A stretch of DNA of 64,000 bases from Trissonchulus latispiculum (taxonomy: Eukaryota; Nematoda; Enoplea; Enoplida; Ironidae): positions 1-64,000 of the forward strand of contig JASAND010023953.1 in the NCBI GenBank assembly GCA_030248195.1, written 5' to 3'. The position numbers were made by a program, and so were the translations under genes. The notes beneath the pieces are model-generated. The model was not told the DNA's origin. It worked only from the letters and a program-made list of their open reading frames with translations, and did not search any database. Below are positions 10,143-22,481 of the stretch, piece after piece (within the stretch, counting starts at the first letter, position 1; the number at the start of each line of letters is the position of its first letter).

Positions 10143-12721
10143 CTGCAACGCTAATCCCAGTAAAATACGCCAGTTAAATTCTAAGCATGGTCATTTCAGT
10201 TATGGTTTTTGTTTCAAGTTTTGGTTTCGGTTTCAGTCAGAGAGAAAAATGGTTTCAGTTTTAGTTTTAGTTTGTTTCCCAAAATAAATTCAGTTTAATT
10301 TTCAGTTTCATAGATTATAAGAATTTTGAAATGAGAATTTTGGCTGGCGGCTCGGTTCGGTTCGTTATATAATTAATAAAATGCTATTAATGGTAAAATT
10401 AGATTGCTGTTTTGCTTCAAGCTTAGCTGGCAACCCACGTTCAACATCCTACCCAGCCGAGCCGAACTGGAAAAGTCCGGAAAATTGTTCTACTGCAATT
10501 TTTGCAACAGTGCTCCAAGACTTCAGTTGAACATCAGCATAGGCCTCATCTTGTCCATAGGAAATGTAAAATCAAAGTCGTCCTTACAGAGTGTCAAAAC
10601 AAAAGCAGACCGCCCAACACTTACCAATATCAGTAGTTTAAGGGCAGAAACCCCATTTGAGTGGAAAAGAAGAAACGACTTTGCCCAAGTGTGGCAGGGT
10701 TAGACACCAATTTATCAAGTTCTCTTAGCTTTTAAATGAGATTTGAAGCTAGGCGACCAAAAATTAACGAGTGTCACATTAAAGTTGTCGAAAATGAAAT
10801 GTGCAAGCCTGTCGCTTGATGACAGCAGAGCTACTTAGCTATAAAGGTGTGAAATTATCAGCTGAAATCCAGTATATATGCTTCAAAGTAATTAATTTTC
10901 AAAATACTGAAGAATAATGGCATAAAATGTCTTTGAGATTTAGCGTATTTTGGTATAGGATTGAGCGAGAATCATAGCAACGAATGATATCTAAATTAAA
11001 AGAATTTGTAAATTTCAAATACCTTAAATAACTGCTGTCTAAGAATAATAAAAACAAAGTCGAAACACAAAATTTGGAATGTGAGAATATATATCAAACA
11101 GTGGATTCTTTGCATTCTTGTAGTTTTTTTATAATTTCCTTCAAAAAATTGATGCAAAATCCACCATTTTTGTGGAGCCTTGAAATTTCGATGGCAACAT
11201 GATACAGTAGTAATTTACATTGATTTTTCTAAAATTAACTGTCAAAAATAAATTTCATTGAAAACAAAAACCAGAAATATACCATTTTTGATACATTTCT
11301 CAATTGTGAAGGACATAATTTCTAAGCTATCACGGGATTGGGCCAGTTTAGAACCAAATTAGCTTCATCCGCTCAAACTGTCTAAATTGTCCTGATTTTT
11401 ACGATTGAATGATTAGGAATTAAATGTTACTTTGAAAGGTTATGGAACCCAGCGTCCAATCCTTGTTATATTGGTCCGGAAATTCTAAATTTGCTCAAAA
11501 GCCAGCCACCTGGTTGCTTTGCCACTTTGCCAAGTAACAGCTTTGAAATGGAAACTGAAGGAAAAGTTTGAAATATTTAAGGAAAGGCTACACACAGCTT
11601 AAGCTTTCCTGTGCTAAGAATATTGAAGACAGATATGTATTTGTATTTCCACCAAATAGTAAACCGAATAATCAAACTTTATTATCAAATCAGGCCATCG
11701 CAAAAGTGTCAAATCTTTTGTGGCGTGCTCACTGTGGCTATATGCTGGTGCAGCTCTCAGCAGTTCAGCGAACAACAGAAAGAGAAACGAATGCCCGATT
11801 TGCCAACTTGCCAGCGTTATTCGAGCGGTCCGGCAGGCTGGTTTAGGTAATCAATCAATTGTTGCGGGCCTAGTAAACTAACGTACTTCACCTTACTTAC
11901 TTTCCCCAGCTCATGATAGTGTTATATCATGTAATGAAAATTCTTTTCATTGCAGTCGTAATTAATAATTAATACCGAAGACTGTGGAGCCTAAAATAAC
12001 ACAAACTTTCGTAGTTTAATGTCATCCGTACGTAGCTCTATAAATTTTGTTTGAGCCTACACAAGATTGCCAACAAATTTAGCTCTCAAAAGTTGCACTC
12101 AAAACAATCAGCGTTAACAACAATCAATACAATACAAAAGAAGCATGCATTGTTCTCATATATTTTTATTCCGCTAGAGCGGAATACCTAATAGGGGAAT
12201 GCTGTATGTTTTGTGTGTATTTGTGTGTTCGGCTAAGACAAGCTCCTATCTTTAACATGTGTCTAGCTATGCATCTTTTTTTGCTTGCACAATATGCAAA
12301 TTAGGTTGAAATGTATGTAACATGAAAGCTCAGTTGTTTGAAGATTCTCCATATTAGGTCTGGTTTATTTTATCATTTTCATCCAGTTGGTTCCTCAGAT
12401 TACTCTACCATAGCACTGCTTTCAAAGATTGACGCAGGGCATTTGCGGCTCACATATGTACATGCTTCTTGAGGGCATTAGGTGTAAATAGTTAGGATTC
12501 AAATTGTTTCATAAACCTTCAACCTTCAACCTTCAATAATTTTGAAATTTCTTGTGACAGTAAAACAAGATGAAACTAATTCGGCTTTGTGCTGAAGACC
12601 ACGAAAATGTCAAACAATAACCTGAACTGAATATCCCACAGTCTCTTAGGGTAGGCAGCATAGCAGTAGCCGCAAGTTCTACTGCTGATCAAACTGAACA
12701 TCAGAATTTGAGAACGGTCAG

Positions 12722-12805
12722 CCAAGTCGGCCGGCAGGCCGTTGACCTTCCGCCGATGAAAACTGACGAACAACAGCCTGCCGGTCGTCCGGCCGATCCG
12801 GCCTA
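12722..12805. repeat. GGCCGG-rich low-complexity patch
   Basis: Imperfect inverted words GCCGGCAGGCCGTT and ACAGCCTGCCGGTCGTCCGGCC lie about 30 bases apart. Similar GGCCGG-rich patches occur at 54530-54760. No function seen. Confidence 0.4.
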
Positions 12806-13106
12806 GGTCTATTTGTATTGTTTTCCAGCCCATGTTTAAATATGCATTTAAAACTTTATTTGTTAAGAATAAATGCCTTTCCATTCGTAATTTACGATTT
12901 ACGTTTTGTAGAAGCTTTCCAAAGATCTATTCAAATTATATAATGGAAACAAATGCTTCCCACAATAATGTACCATCAAGAAACATAGAAAAGAATAAGA
13001 TTTCAAGGTGAGATAAGCCAGATATACGTTTCCTGTTTTCATCAATAACAATTTCGGCGATGCTATTTTAAAAGCTTCCAGTTACATTTAATTACATTAC
13101 ATTACA

Positions 13107-13255
13107 GGAGTACATAATAACTAAGAGTGTGACAAGCGCCATGCTCTTAGTTATCAGGCTTGCGCCATGAATCAACACGATAACGGCTGACCTCCCACAC
13201 ATGAGACCCATCACATAAAAGAATTTCGCACGCTATGCCTACGTTGTAAAGCTCG
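13107..13255. mobile_element. Partial copy of the CAAGAGTACATAATA MITE family
   Basis: AGGAGTACATAATAACTAAGAGTGTGACAAGC-type start followed by CGATAACGGCTGACC, in the same order as in the full copies at 21728 and 45101. Only the left half is present. Confidence 0.6.
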
Positions 13256-14389
13256 AAAACATAACAAGTCAGTTGGTCCAAAGTGTTTCGAATCTGAGTT
13301 TTTATTTTGCTTTGATTTTAGTTTGCTGCTTTCTCATAGCTGTTTTTCTCCACTAGGTATGATCTTCGTGAAATTTAAAAATATCTTAAATCGGCATAAA
13401 TAAACAAAAATACCTATCTCGAAAACACAACAACTCCGAATAAAGTAGGCACATAAACTTCGTAAACAGTTAAAGTTAATTGTGTGGAGCTGAGGAGTTT
13501 TCAGGTCCAACCAATATGAGTGCAATAATTATATTCAGACAATTCTCTGCCGAGGAATTTTGCCCTTTTTGGGCATTACTTGTTATTCTTTTTGCGTCCG
13601 CAGACGTTAAAATTGTTTTAATCAATGTTGTCATCACCCACCAACTCGCTCAAAATAAAAGTTGCACACCGCATGCAAGTCAATTTGTGCAGTTATTTTG
13701 TTGGCCCATGAAAATCAAATCACCGTTTTGAAACATATGATAAAATGGGGTTTAATTGGACAGGTTTCTTGATTTTATACTTTGCTCGTAGTAGTATTCT
13801 CGCCGTTTATATTTACTTTTCAGGCGACGCTGTGCTCAATTGCTGTGTCATGCACACACTTTTCTGGTTTTTGTACTGCAGATTTTGAGAAATCACAGCA
13901 TTTTCTGTTTTAGTGTAGACTTTTCAATGCATGAATTTAGCCTTTGCATAAGATGCTGGTAGTACTTTATTACTTATGAATATAAACTTTTCAAACATTT
14001 TATGTTGAATCTTTAAAATTTCCAGACCAGTCGCAAATTTTTGAGATCAAATAGGGATCAAATGTTTTGGAGCATTCTCTAAACGGGTTTAACTTTTGTC
14101 TAGAAAGAGAACATTGATAATAAATAGATAGTTAGTAATAGGAACGGTAATAGGAATAGGAACGGAATTTACCATTAGGTAAACCATTTCCAGACCATAA
14201 TTTCGGGGCCTAAGCTTAATATTTCAAAAAAATCTGTATATTTAAAACTACCTGGTCAAGCTAAAATTGGTAACTATATTCACACTCAACAGTGCAAATA
14301 TCCGTTTATCAGGTAAATTCATTACCGCAAACTAGAGGACACAAACATTCCTGGTGAATCAGCGACTTTGTCTTGAACATCTGTTGGTC

Positions 14390-14730
14390 TTAAGGTGGTG
14401 ATTCCTTTTGCAGACATCAACTTTCAACCACTATAACTCATTCATTTCTTAGAGTTAAGAAGCCGTTTTTACATCACAATGTAGCTTAACATTTCCTCCC
14501 TTTAATAACTACAATGATAATAATTTCGGATTTCCGAAAAATTTTTACTACACTTTAGAGACCATAATTTTTCAGATTTTTTCAGATTTTCAGATTTCAG
14601 ATTAAATTTTCAGACTAAAGTAAATTTTTTCGAGAGACATCGGTCAGATCAATTTATACCTCTATAAAATAGCAGGGAACACAATAGTTATTATGAAATC
14701 GTATGATCGAAATCGAAAGAGAAATTAGCT
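14390..14730. mobile_element. Truncated relative of the TTAA element at 2228
   Basis: Begins TTAAGGTGGTGATTCCTTTT and stays alignable by eye with the left part of the 2228-3211 element (CTCATTCATT, GGAGCTTAAC-like, CAGACTAAAGTAAATTTTTT, TTATTATGAAATCGT) before the similarity fades. A local TTTTTCAGA duplication near 14575 is specific to this copy. Confidence 0.7.
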
Positions 14731-14991
14731 AAACCGTATCCGCACCGTTTTATGCGCACCTCACCACACCATATGTAGTTACGCATACGTTTACGCATAG
14801 TAAACTCAGTTTACACATACCCACTCCAGGCCTATTAAGTACCTGGAACAGTGGGCCGCTATCGCCGTGATTCTAAAAAGGTGAGTACACACACAGCTAG
14901 AACTACTGTGTTCATGATGCGAGACCTTCTGTCGCTTCAAAACATAATCAGGCCAATGATTTTAGTCCACAACGTTGCCCCAAAGCTGATA

Positions 14992-15053
14992 GAGTAAAGA
15001 TTGGCATGATTTCTGCTGCTTAGAGTAAAGATTGGCATGAATTCTGCTGATTT
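14992..15053. repeat. 31-bp tandem duplication upstream of receptor exon 1
   Basis: AGAGTAAAGATTGGCATGA plus TTTCTGCTG occurs twice in a row, ending about 12 bases before the receptor ATG at 15065. It would lie in the 5' untranslated or proximal promoter region. Confidence 0.6.
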
Positions 15054-15064
15054 CAGCCTTCACT

Positions 15065-17632
15065 GTGCCCCGCGGAAGTGAAACGAGAACATCGGAAATG
15101 AAAAATGTTTGTTTATGGAATAACGAATTGTTGCTCTCTGCCGAAGAGGATCACGCATTGGTTATTTCCTTATACAAAGGAGTCATGTCCATGATGATTT
15201 TAACTGGTATAACAAATGTTACAGCCATTTTGATATTGGTATCAATGCTTTATGAAAAATTGCTGCCATGGAAAGCCTATGGAATTATATTGGGTCTTTA
15301 TATAAGTATGTTGTCCTAGCAAGTTTTTCATATATTTTGTACCAAACTTTACATTTTCTTTTACGCTGTTCACGTTCAGGAGCTTACTTTCGAAAATGTT
15401 TAATTCAAAAAGTCAATTTTGGCCAGGAAACTAGTGATGTTTACGCTGGCCTATTTAGTTTCAGTTTCAGTTTCAGCTCCACTTTCAGACAAGTTTCAGT
15501 TTCAGTTTCAGCTCAAAATTTGTTCTAGTTTCAGTTTCAGTTTCAGTTTCAGCTCGTAGTTTAGCTTAGTTTCAGTTTCAGTTTCAGCTCCCAATTTGTT
15601 ATAGTTTCAGTTTCAGTTTCAGTTTCAGTTTCAGCTCTGACTAAAATTAGTTTCAGCTTTAGTTTCAGTTTCAGCTTATAGTTTTCAATTTCAGCTCCAA
15701 GTCTTATCGTTTTCAGTTTCAGCTCTGACTAAAATGAGTTTCAGCTTTTGATATCCTCAAATGTTATCTTTATATTATGCTATCAAATTAATTAGTTTCT
15801 GCCCCTAATTCTGAACTTTCACATAATCTCGTTAGACATTTTTGTTTGCGGCAGGCAGGACTCTGCGAATTTTTGGTGTCTTGCTGAATTCTTTCTATTG
15901 GATCTTTCCCATTGGATACTTCTATAACTGCGGTTCTCTACACTAAAAAAATTATATTGCAGCAATCTAAAAGGAAAGAATTCATAGCAATTTAATTAAC
16001 TCTAAATTTGGGGTTCTTTTTAGTCGTTGGTGCTGGGCTCCTTGTCCTTATATGATGATATTATAAGAAATGTTGTTAGTTACGTCGGACAAATCTTAAA
16101 ATGATTAGTTAATATTTTGAAAAAAGAAGTTGGAAACAGATCAAACAAATATTGCCATGCGGTAGTATTTTAACATTTTAATGCACTATTAAAATTATAT
16201 ATACAAATGTTTTAGTGCAGCATTACTTACCACTCTGTTCTGTACAATTTTATCAGTAAAATTACTAGTCGAACGTTTATGTTTATATATATAAGGCTGG
16301 AATTTTACGTGCTGGGAACACAACCCAGTTTTTGAGACACTCGTCTATGCTAAGCAGGCATACGCTAGAGCTGAAACCTATTTCAGCTTCAGCGAGGGCT
16401 GAAACTAGTTTCAGCTTCAGCGAGGGCTGTAACTAGTTTCAACTTCAGCGAGAGCTGAAACTAGTTTCAGTCTTAGTGTGGAGCTGAAACTGTTTCAGTT
16501 TCAGTTTCAGCTCCAAAGCTGTTCTAGTTTCAGTTTCAGTTTCAGCTCAAAAGCTATTTTAATTCCAGTTTCAGTTTCAGCTCTCACTTCGACTAAGTTT
16601 CAGTTTCAGTTTCAGCTCCAAATCTGTTATGGTTTCAGTTTCAGTTTCAGCAACTGAAACAACACTACAGGAAACATTTAACCTGTTCAATTAGGTTATC
16701 CCATAATATATAATTTCAGACCATTTGATCTCCTATCTTTGTTTTCAGGTCATTTGATTCCACCCTTTTTTGTCATTAAGACGATAGCTACTCTAGACGT
16801 TGCAAATATGACCATGCAAACCTTTATGGAAAAGGCCGTGAATGGAGTTGATTCCTTATTGATCAAATTTTCGTTTTGGTCGCCCTCCACATTGTACAGT
16901 CTGCTAATGCTATTTCAAGCTTACGCTGTTGCAAGGCCCATACAGTACAAACTTATCACTGTAACAAAGTATATCTGTGTTGTTGGTGCAGCCTGGGGTT
17001 TTGCAATACTGGCCGGTGGCATCAACGTATTTCTATATTTACGTTTCTATGGAAGCTTCAAATCTTATTATGGGATCTACGTTTCTGTGAACGATATCTC
17101 TCCAGCATTGAACAACTGTCGCACATTTGGATATTATCAGCTGTTTCTGTCCCTATTCTTTGCTCTGCTAATTCTTGGGTGCTACATCATTGTTCAGACA
17201 GTTTTACTGAGAAGGGAATCTAAGCTGAACTCCTCTTCCAACGGCTTAGGATTTGATTCAGACAGTTCAGAACGAGTTAGAAAAAAACTGAGCGGCGCCG
17301 CCAGGGTCCGGAAGGCAAAGCGATACCTAAGACTGTTTGGATGTGGAATGGGAATATATGGAGTGTGCATGTTCTGCCACGTTCTTGCAGTAGTGCTGGT
17401 ATTGCATATTGTAGATGGGGTCAAAAATTCAGCGACTGTGGAGCTGGCGGCTTATGAAGACTGTTACATCAACTTTTTTCAGATTGTTGCGAGTAAGGAG
17501 ACAGAGTTTTTGCTTGTGTCCATTCTGGATGTGACCGCCTTTTCCAGGATGTGGCTCGAACCACTGATACATATTCTCATTTCCAAACCCATTCGAAATT
17601 ATGTGTTCAGAAAGTTGTACATATGTGCCTAA
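15065..17632 (+). CDS. Seven-transmembrane receptor (divergent rhodopsin-like GPCR), copy 1
   Basis: Two exons, 15065-15305 and 16749-17632, joined in phase 1, encode 374 residues. An in-frame Met at 15098 is an alternative start. TM1 (ILTGITNVTAILILV) and the start of TM2 (SYGIILxLY-type) are in exon 1. Exon 2 carries the rest: TM3 ending in LFQAYAVARPIQY, where QAY replaces the class A DRY motif; TM4; TM5; a third intracellular loop with GLGFDSDSSE; TM6; and TM7 ending in RMWLEPLIHILISKPI, where EPLIH replaces NPxxY. This order and spacing are those of rhodopsin-like receptors, but both signature motifs are altered. The ligand is unknown; nematode-type chemoreceptor families are an alternative comparison. 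The copy at 41783 has the same exon border and motifs. Confidence 0.85.
15455..15740. repeat. TTTCAG hexamer array in receptor intron, first block
   Basis: Many direct copies of AGTTTCAGTTTCAG, mixed with AGCTC-type interruptions, fill this part of the 1.44-kb intron. Each TTTCAG unit has the form of a 3' splice site. No matching array is present in the intron of the paralogue at 41994-42587. Confidence 0.85.
16370..16660. repeat. TTTCAG array with 28-bp minisatellite, second block
   Basis: Starts with about three units of a 28-bp repeat (TTTCAGCTTCAGCGAGGGCT then GAAACTAG, containing the hexamer and its complement), followed by further TTTCAG runs. It ends about 90 bases before the real acceptor at 16748, which is itself preceded by GTTTTCAG. 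Confidence 0.85.
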
Positions 17633-18900
17633 ACCACACGACTAATTACATATGCTAAAGTTTGGCGTTTTTGTTTGTTTGCGGTTTGTTTTTGTTTCCA
17701 CTGGATGGAAACTTGGTCATTGGGACATGTGTATCGTTTAGGTCTCTACGTTTGATTGGGTAACATGTTTTGTAAATCCTTTAGGTCAATGTGGGTCGAA
17801 GAATTTTTGAGTACTGCGACAAATTTAGTTTTTGATGTGCCATGGTGATGTGCATAGTTTTGGAGATGGTACCACCCTTTTCAAAACCATGGGTCTGACT
17901 TCCGGGGATGATCGCAAATGTAGAGGCAAATTGAAGAAATGCATTGTACACCGCTTGCAGCAATCTTAATTAACCACTCTTAATAATCGTCGTTTGGGGC
18001 TGAAGCAAAAGCCAGTCCGATTTACGTTTACTTATTGGGCCATTAGGCTTTAGTTACAAAAATCTTAATGTTAGTTGAGTCTGGGAAAGAAAATGCGGAT
18101 GACCTGGACTGGACCTGGGTCACGAAATTTTAAAGTTTTCAGGTCTCGTTGGATCGAGTGACTCATGACCTAAAAACTGGCAACATTTCTATTCCTGCAA
18201 CCACAACCTTTGGTTTCTGTCTGCGGAAATTTACTGCATTTCAGCCGTTTTCTATTATTTGATATTTGTTACAATTGTGGTAAAATTGACCAAATAGCCA
18301 CATAGCCACAAAAATTGCTGGAAAAATGTTGCCCTGTGCTCAAGCCGTTAGTCTTCCATTACAAAACCCAACATTCAAATGTGTAGTATAATGGAAGAGA
18401 ACAAGTCATGGTAAAGCACTGTCCAACTTTACATTGAAACGTTTAGATGACTACTTTTCGTTACAGCGCATCAGACAACCTCGAAACCTTTTAACTTCGT
18501 TCCGAAAATGCGAATGTTTCCATGCATTTTGGAGGCTCAATTTCTTCCAGTCTTCGTCTTTTTCTTTTCTTTTTATTCTATTTTATTCTTTTTACTTTTC
18601 TGAAGCTCATTCGGATCAGATACCCACGTTCCACATCTTCGGATTTTAGATGCAGATATCCGACCAGAACCCAATTTTTGAATAACTTAAGAAGGGTCAA
18701 AACTCTTATTCTCGAGGGTAAAAGCATTGCCAGCCCTCCAAAAACAAAACGGATACCTCTGCAAGCGAAAATTTTAACAAGAGCTACCATGAAACAGAAA
18801 ATAAAGAATGAAAAATACTAATTGTATCTCATAATTCAAATTCAAATCTTTAGCGTCAATAAAACTCTGCTCGGTAATCCTTTTCCAGAGAGAAGGGATT
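17633..18900. other. Intergenic, no gene seen
   Basis: 3' flank of receptor copy 1. AT-rich unique-looking sequence with short ORFs only, none resembling a known protein. A CT-rich run (TTCTTTTTATTCTATTTTATT) lies near 18560-18595. Confidence 0.4.
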
Positions 18901-18929
18901 TTTCAGTAAAATCGACATCACCCCCTCTG

Positions 18930-21490
18930 TCAGCCAATAAGCTAATAATTAAATTTGTCTTCTGTCTGGCAAAATTGCGTTGTCGTGCATTATACGAAAA
19001 AAGAAACTTGATATAAAAATAAGAGAGAATTGGAAACTATTGCGATTTAATCTTGTAACCAAAAACTTTAGTAACTTCAGAATTTAATTACAATTTCAAG
19101 CCTGATTGCAATTATTGTAGTGTTCAAGTAAACGTGACAGAGTTTAGTATCTTTTATGCCAGTTTTCCAAGATATGGTAGCAGAGCTTTTATGCTGAGCT
19201 GCCTACTTTACATGGAGATTTTTGTAGTAACTCTTTTACTACAGCAGTTGGTTCATCCTGCCATGCCCAATCCTGGATGAGGATTGACCAGCGGCCGTCA
19301 GAACAGGCTATCCAGAAAACCTGGTGTATCCTTGACCCCATCATCTGCAAAAGGTATCCAGATAACATTGATGAAAGTAACACAGAGTAACTTTGAAAAT
19401 AAAGGTCAACAGACAGCCATGCTAGAATTGGAAAAACAGAGGTTAGAGATTGCTAGACTGAATTTAGAAAGGGCTCGAGCCCTGAACAACAGATCAGAGT
19501 CAGTGGCAGCAGTTCTGTCATTCTTCCTAAAATAGATATTCCCACATTTGATGGAAGTTTGTTAAATTGGCGTGAGTTTTGGGATTGTTTTGATGCAATG
19601 GTATACCAAAACTAACACCTAACACAGATACAAAAATTTGCATACCTCATACCTCAAGGCTAAATTTTCGGGGGAGGCTGCTGACGCCCTCGCCGGTTTA
19701 CAACAAACCACTGAGAACTACACTAAAGCTGTTAGCTGAAAGAACGCTTTGGCGACGATCAAAGCCGACGCCAACTATGCAGCAATGATGGATCTGGTAT
19801 CTGCAGATGCATCAACATCTAGTGTCAGAAGCCTGTACGATGAACTTGAAAAGCATCTCAGATCTCTAGCTGCCATGGGAGAAAATACTAAACACTGTCA
19901 TTTTGTTTCAAAGATTAAGTCAAAACTACTTAGACAAGTCCTTACCAGACTAGAAGAACAAAACTGTGAAAGGGAGTGGACTGTCACATCCATACGAGAA
20001 CATCTGAAAAGATTTTTACAAGCTAGGGAAACCGCAGACAGACAGACAAAAGCAACAAATCTACACAAACCTACAACTAACTATCTCCCTTACAACAGTG
20101 TTAAAAGAACCTCTAAACGTTCATGAAAAAAGAAGAGAATTCAAAAGGAAAAACTGCGCTTACTGCAAAGCTGATCACTACAGTGATGAATGTTTAAAAT
20201 ATTCAACAATATCAGCCCGAAAAAGTTTCATGAAGGGTTATTGCTTCAATTGTCTTAGGAGCAATCATTCTACTAAAGAATGTAGAATAAAGAAAACATG
20301 TTACCATTGTGGCATTGCTTCACAGCGTCATAGAAGTTTGTCGAAAGAAAATTCCTCTGGGAAGAATACAGCAAACCCAAGTACCAGTTATAGCCGGTGA
20401 GAAATATGAAACAGATGGTACCATTTCAGAAGAAGAAAATCAACATGTGCTACTTGCTGCTAACAAAATAGTAGTACTTCAAACAACTACTGCAACAGTT
20501 CAAAACCACAAAACAAAGCACAAAGCACAAAGCCAGGGCTACGTCAGAATACTATTAGATTCAGGAAGTCAACGAAGTTACATTAATTACCAAGAAGAGT
20601 GCAACGACATTAAGTTTGGAAGAAACAGATAAAGAAATCCTTTCCGTAGCAACGTTTTCTCAGCCTAACAAATTGAAACAGACAGCCTTAGACCATTAGA
20701 CATTAGAACATAAGATCCTTTTCTCAAAAATGGAGACGTTCAGATCATTACAGTAAACATTTTAGAGAAAATCACCGGAAAGGTGCAGTGAGGACCGCCA
20801 AGCCATCATGCCGAAGCTCTAAGGAGAACACTTGGTAAATCTTCTTTGAAAGAGCAACAGTTCTGGACAGTACTAACCGAAGCAGAAGCTGTAGTAAACT
20901 CCAGACCATTGACCAATCACGGGAATGAACTGACATGCGAAAGTGTGCTCACCCCTGGACATTTTCTCGGTTTCCTTCAGACTGATATAGAGAATTTGAC
21001 TGACCCCGGCTTCCTCCAGATGCGGCAAAATGACAAAGAAAGGTAAATTGAGAATTGGAAAAGGGGTCAAAATCAATTGAACTCAATAGAATAGGAGAAC
21101 AGAATACCTTTCCTGCGACAGAGAAAGATCAATAAAACCTTATCTCAACCACGAACGACATTCTAGCAATATCCAAGAGTGGGAGATATTGTGATCGTAA
21201 ACGACATGGACCAAAACCTAAATGCAATTTAGCAAAAATTGTTGAACCAAAATCAGTCTTGATGGACAACGTCGAGCCGAGCTGCAAAATTACGGCTGTC
21301 ATCAAAGAGGGTAATTCAGCGACCTATCAATTTACTTAAACCCTTAGAAATAGAAAGAGAAAGTTTGTTAGTGTTCATGTAAATGTGTCAGAGTTTAGTC
21401 GTTTTTTGCCAGTTTCCCAAATTTAATTATTAGCCAATAAGCCAATAATTAAATTTTTCTTCTGGTAAAATTACATTGCGTAACGGTGGC
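18930..21490 (+). pseudogene. BEL/Pao LTR retrotransposon relic (gag, protease, integrase end; RT deleted)
   Basis: Gag fragments run through several frames at 19284-20400 and end in three Cys/His clusters (CAYCKADHYSDEC, CFNCLRSNHSTKEC, CYHCG), typical of BEL/Pao gag. An aspartic protease motif LLDSGSQRSYIN follows near 20550. At 20846-21046 the reading WTVLTEAEAVVNSRPL then LTPGHFL is the C-terminal part of a BEL/Pao integrase. Reverse transcriptase is absent between about 20640 and 20840, so an internal deletion removed most of pol. TGGTAGCAGAGC at about 19174 looks like a primer site. Similar words (GTCAGAGTTTAGT, CCAATAAGCCAATAATTAAA) near 18935-19165 and 21375-21455 suggest decayed LTRs in rearranged order. 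It is inactive. Confidence 0.75.
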
Positions 21491-21727
21491 CAGGGCTACG
21501 TATGCAAATGTTCCTACTTTTGGAAAACGCAGGTCAACTGGTCAACATCTATCCTATATGAGTTCGCTGCGTGGTCGACAGCAGCCAATCAAATTTAAGA
21601 AATGTTCTGGTTGATTGAAAGGAAGGAAATTGCCTAATTTCCTGCATCCGTAAATGTTTATATGATTTACTATCAGCGACTCTTCCCTTCAAAACAAGGT
21701 TTTCCATCCTACCGTTACTTACTGTAT

Positions 21728-22079
21728 CAAGAGTACATAATAGATAAGAGTGTGACAGCTGCCAGGTTCTCTGTTATCAGCTGCAGGTACATGCTATGTT
21801 CGCTAACGGCTGACCCCCCCCCCACAAATGTGTATGCTCACTTCAAAGAAATTAGAACGCTATCTTAGTGTGTTAAAGCTCGCAACTGACGCACATTGAA
21901 CCAACTGAGTAGTTGTGTTTTGGAGCTTCAGCATGCAAGCATAGCGGCCAAATTTGTTTGAAGTGTACATACACGTTTGTGGTTAGGGTCAGTCAGCCGT
22001 TAGCGTGCAGAGCATGTACCTACAGCTGATAACAGAGAACCTGCCAGCTGTCACACTCTTATATATTATGTACTCTTGA
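21728..22079. mobile_element. Complete MITE with 7-bp target duplication ACTGTAT
   Basis: Starts CAAGAGTACATAATA and ends with its exact complement TATTATGTACTCTTG. The flanks are ACTGTAT on both sides, a 7-bp target duplication. The arms continue as inverted repeats (AGAGTGTGACAGCTG, CGTTAGCG) around a C-rich centre. No ORF. It is one of four family members in the window. Confidence 0.85.
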
Positions 22080-22481
22080 CTGTATCTATCTACCATTACG
22101 TTTCAACTAGAACCTAGAAGTTAAGCAATAATTGTAACCCTGTCCACAAAACACAAGCAAAAGTTTTGAAACTTGATCGGCAGTAGTATAGGGCGAGCGT
22201 TTCGATAAGCTTTGGAGTAAGGATTTTTCAGTAAATTTCCAGTCCATTAGGTTGGTTCGTCTTCTTTGTTTTATTTTAGCACCGGTTCTTCACGCCCTTG
22301 TACTTCCGCTTCCTTAAGCCAATTTACACTTCCCCGAAAACCATTTATACGTCCCTCTGCGTTCTTACCCCGAGGCTTGGGACCCGGCGTCGGCCCATTA
22401 CCGGACTTCTACCTATCTAGTCTACCCTTTGTATCTTCCGTTTTATAATTTTTATATTTGTTATTTTCCTTTTAGTATCTA

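Larger units (their letters stand above)
10143..15064. other. Intergenic region between the channel and the first receptor gene
   Basis: No convincing exon on either strand. It contains an imperfect GTTTCAG-rich patch (10190-10310), a short GGCCGG-rich patch (about 12722-12805), a MITE fragment (13107), a truncated TTAA element (14390) and a 31-bp tandem duplication (14992). The first exon of the channel starts at 10142 and points left, and the receptor starts at 15065 and points right, so a shared upstream region of about 4.9 kb is possible. Confidence 0.5.

Noticed and set aside
12576..12884. 102-codon minus-strand ORF
   Set aside because: Crosses a GGCCGG low-complexity patch, with no domain or splice context.
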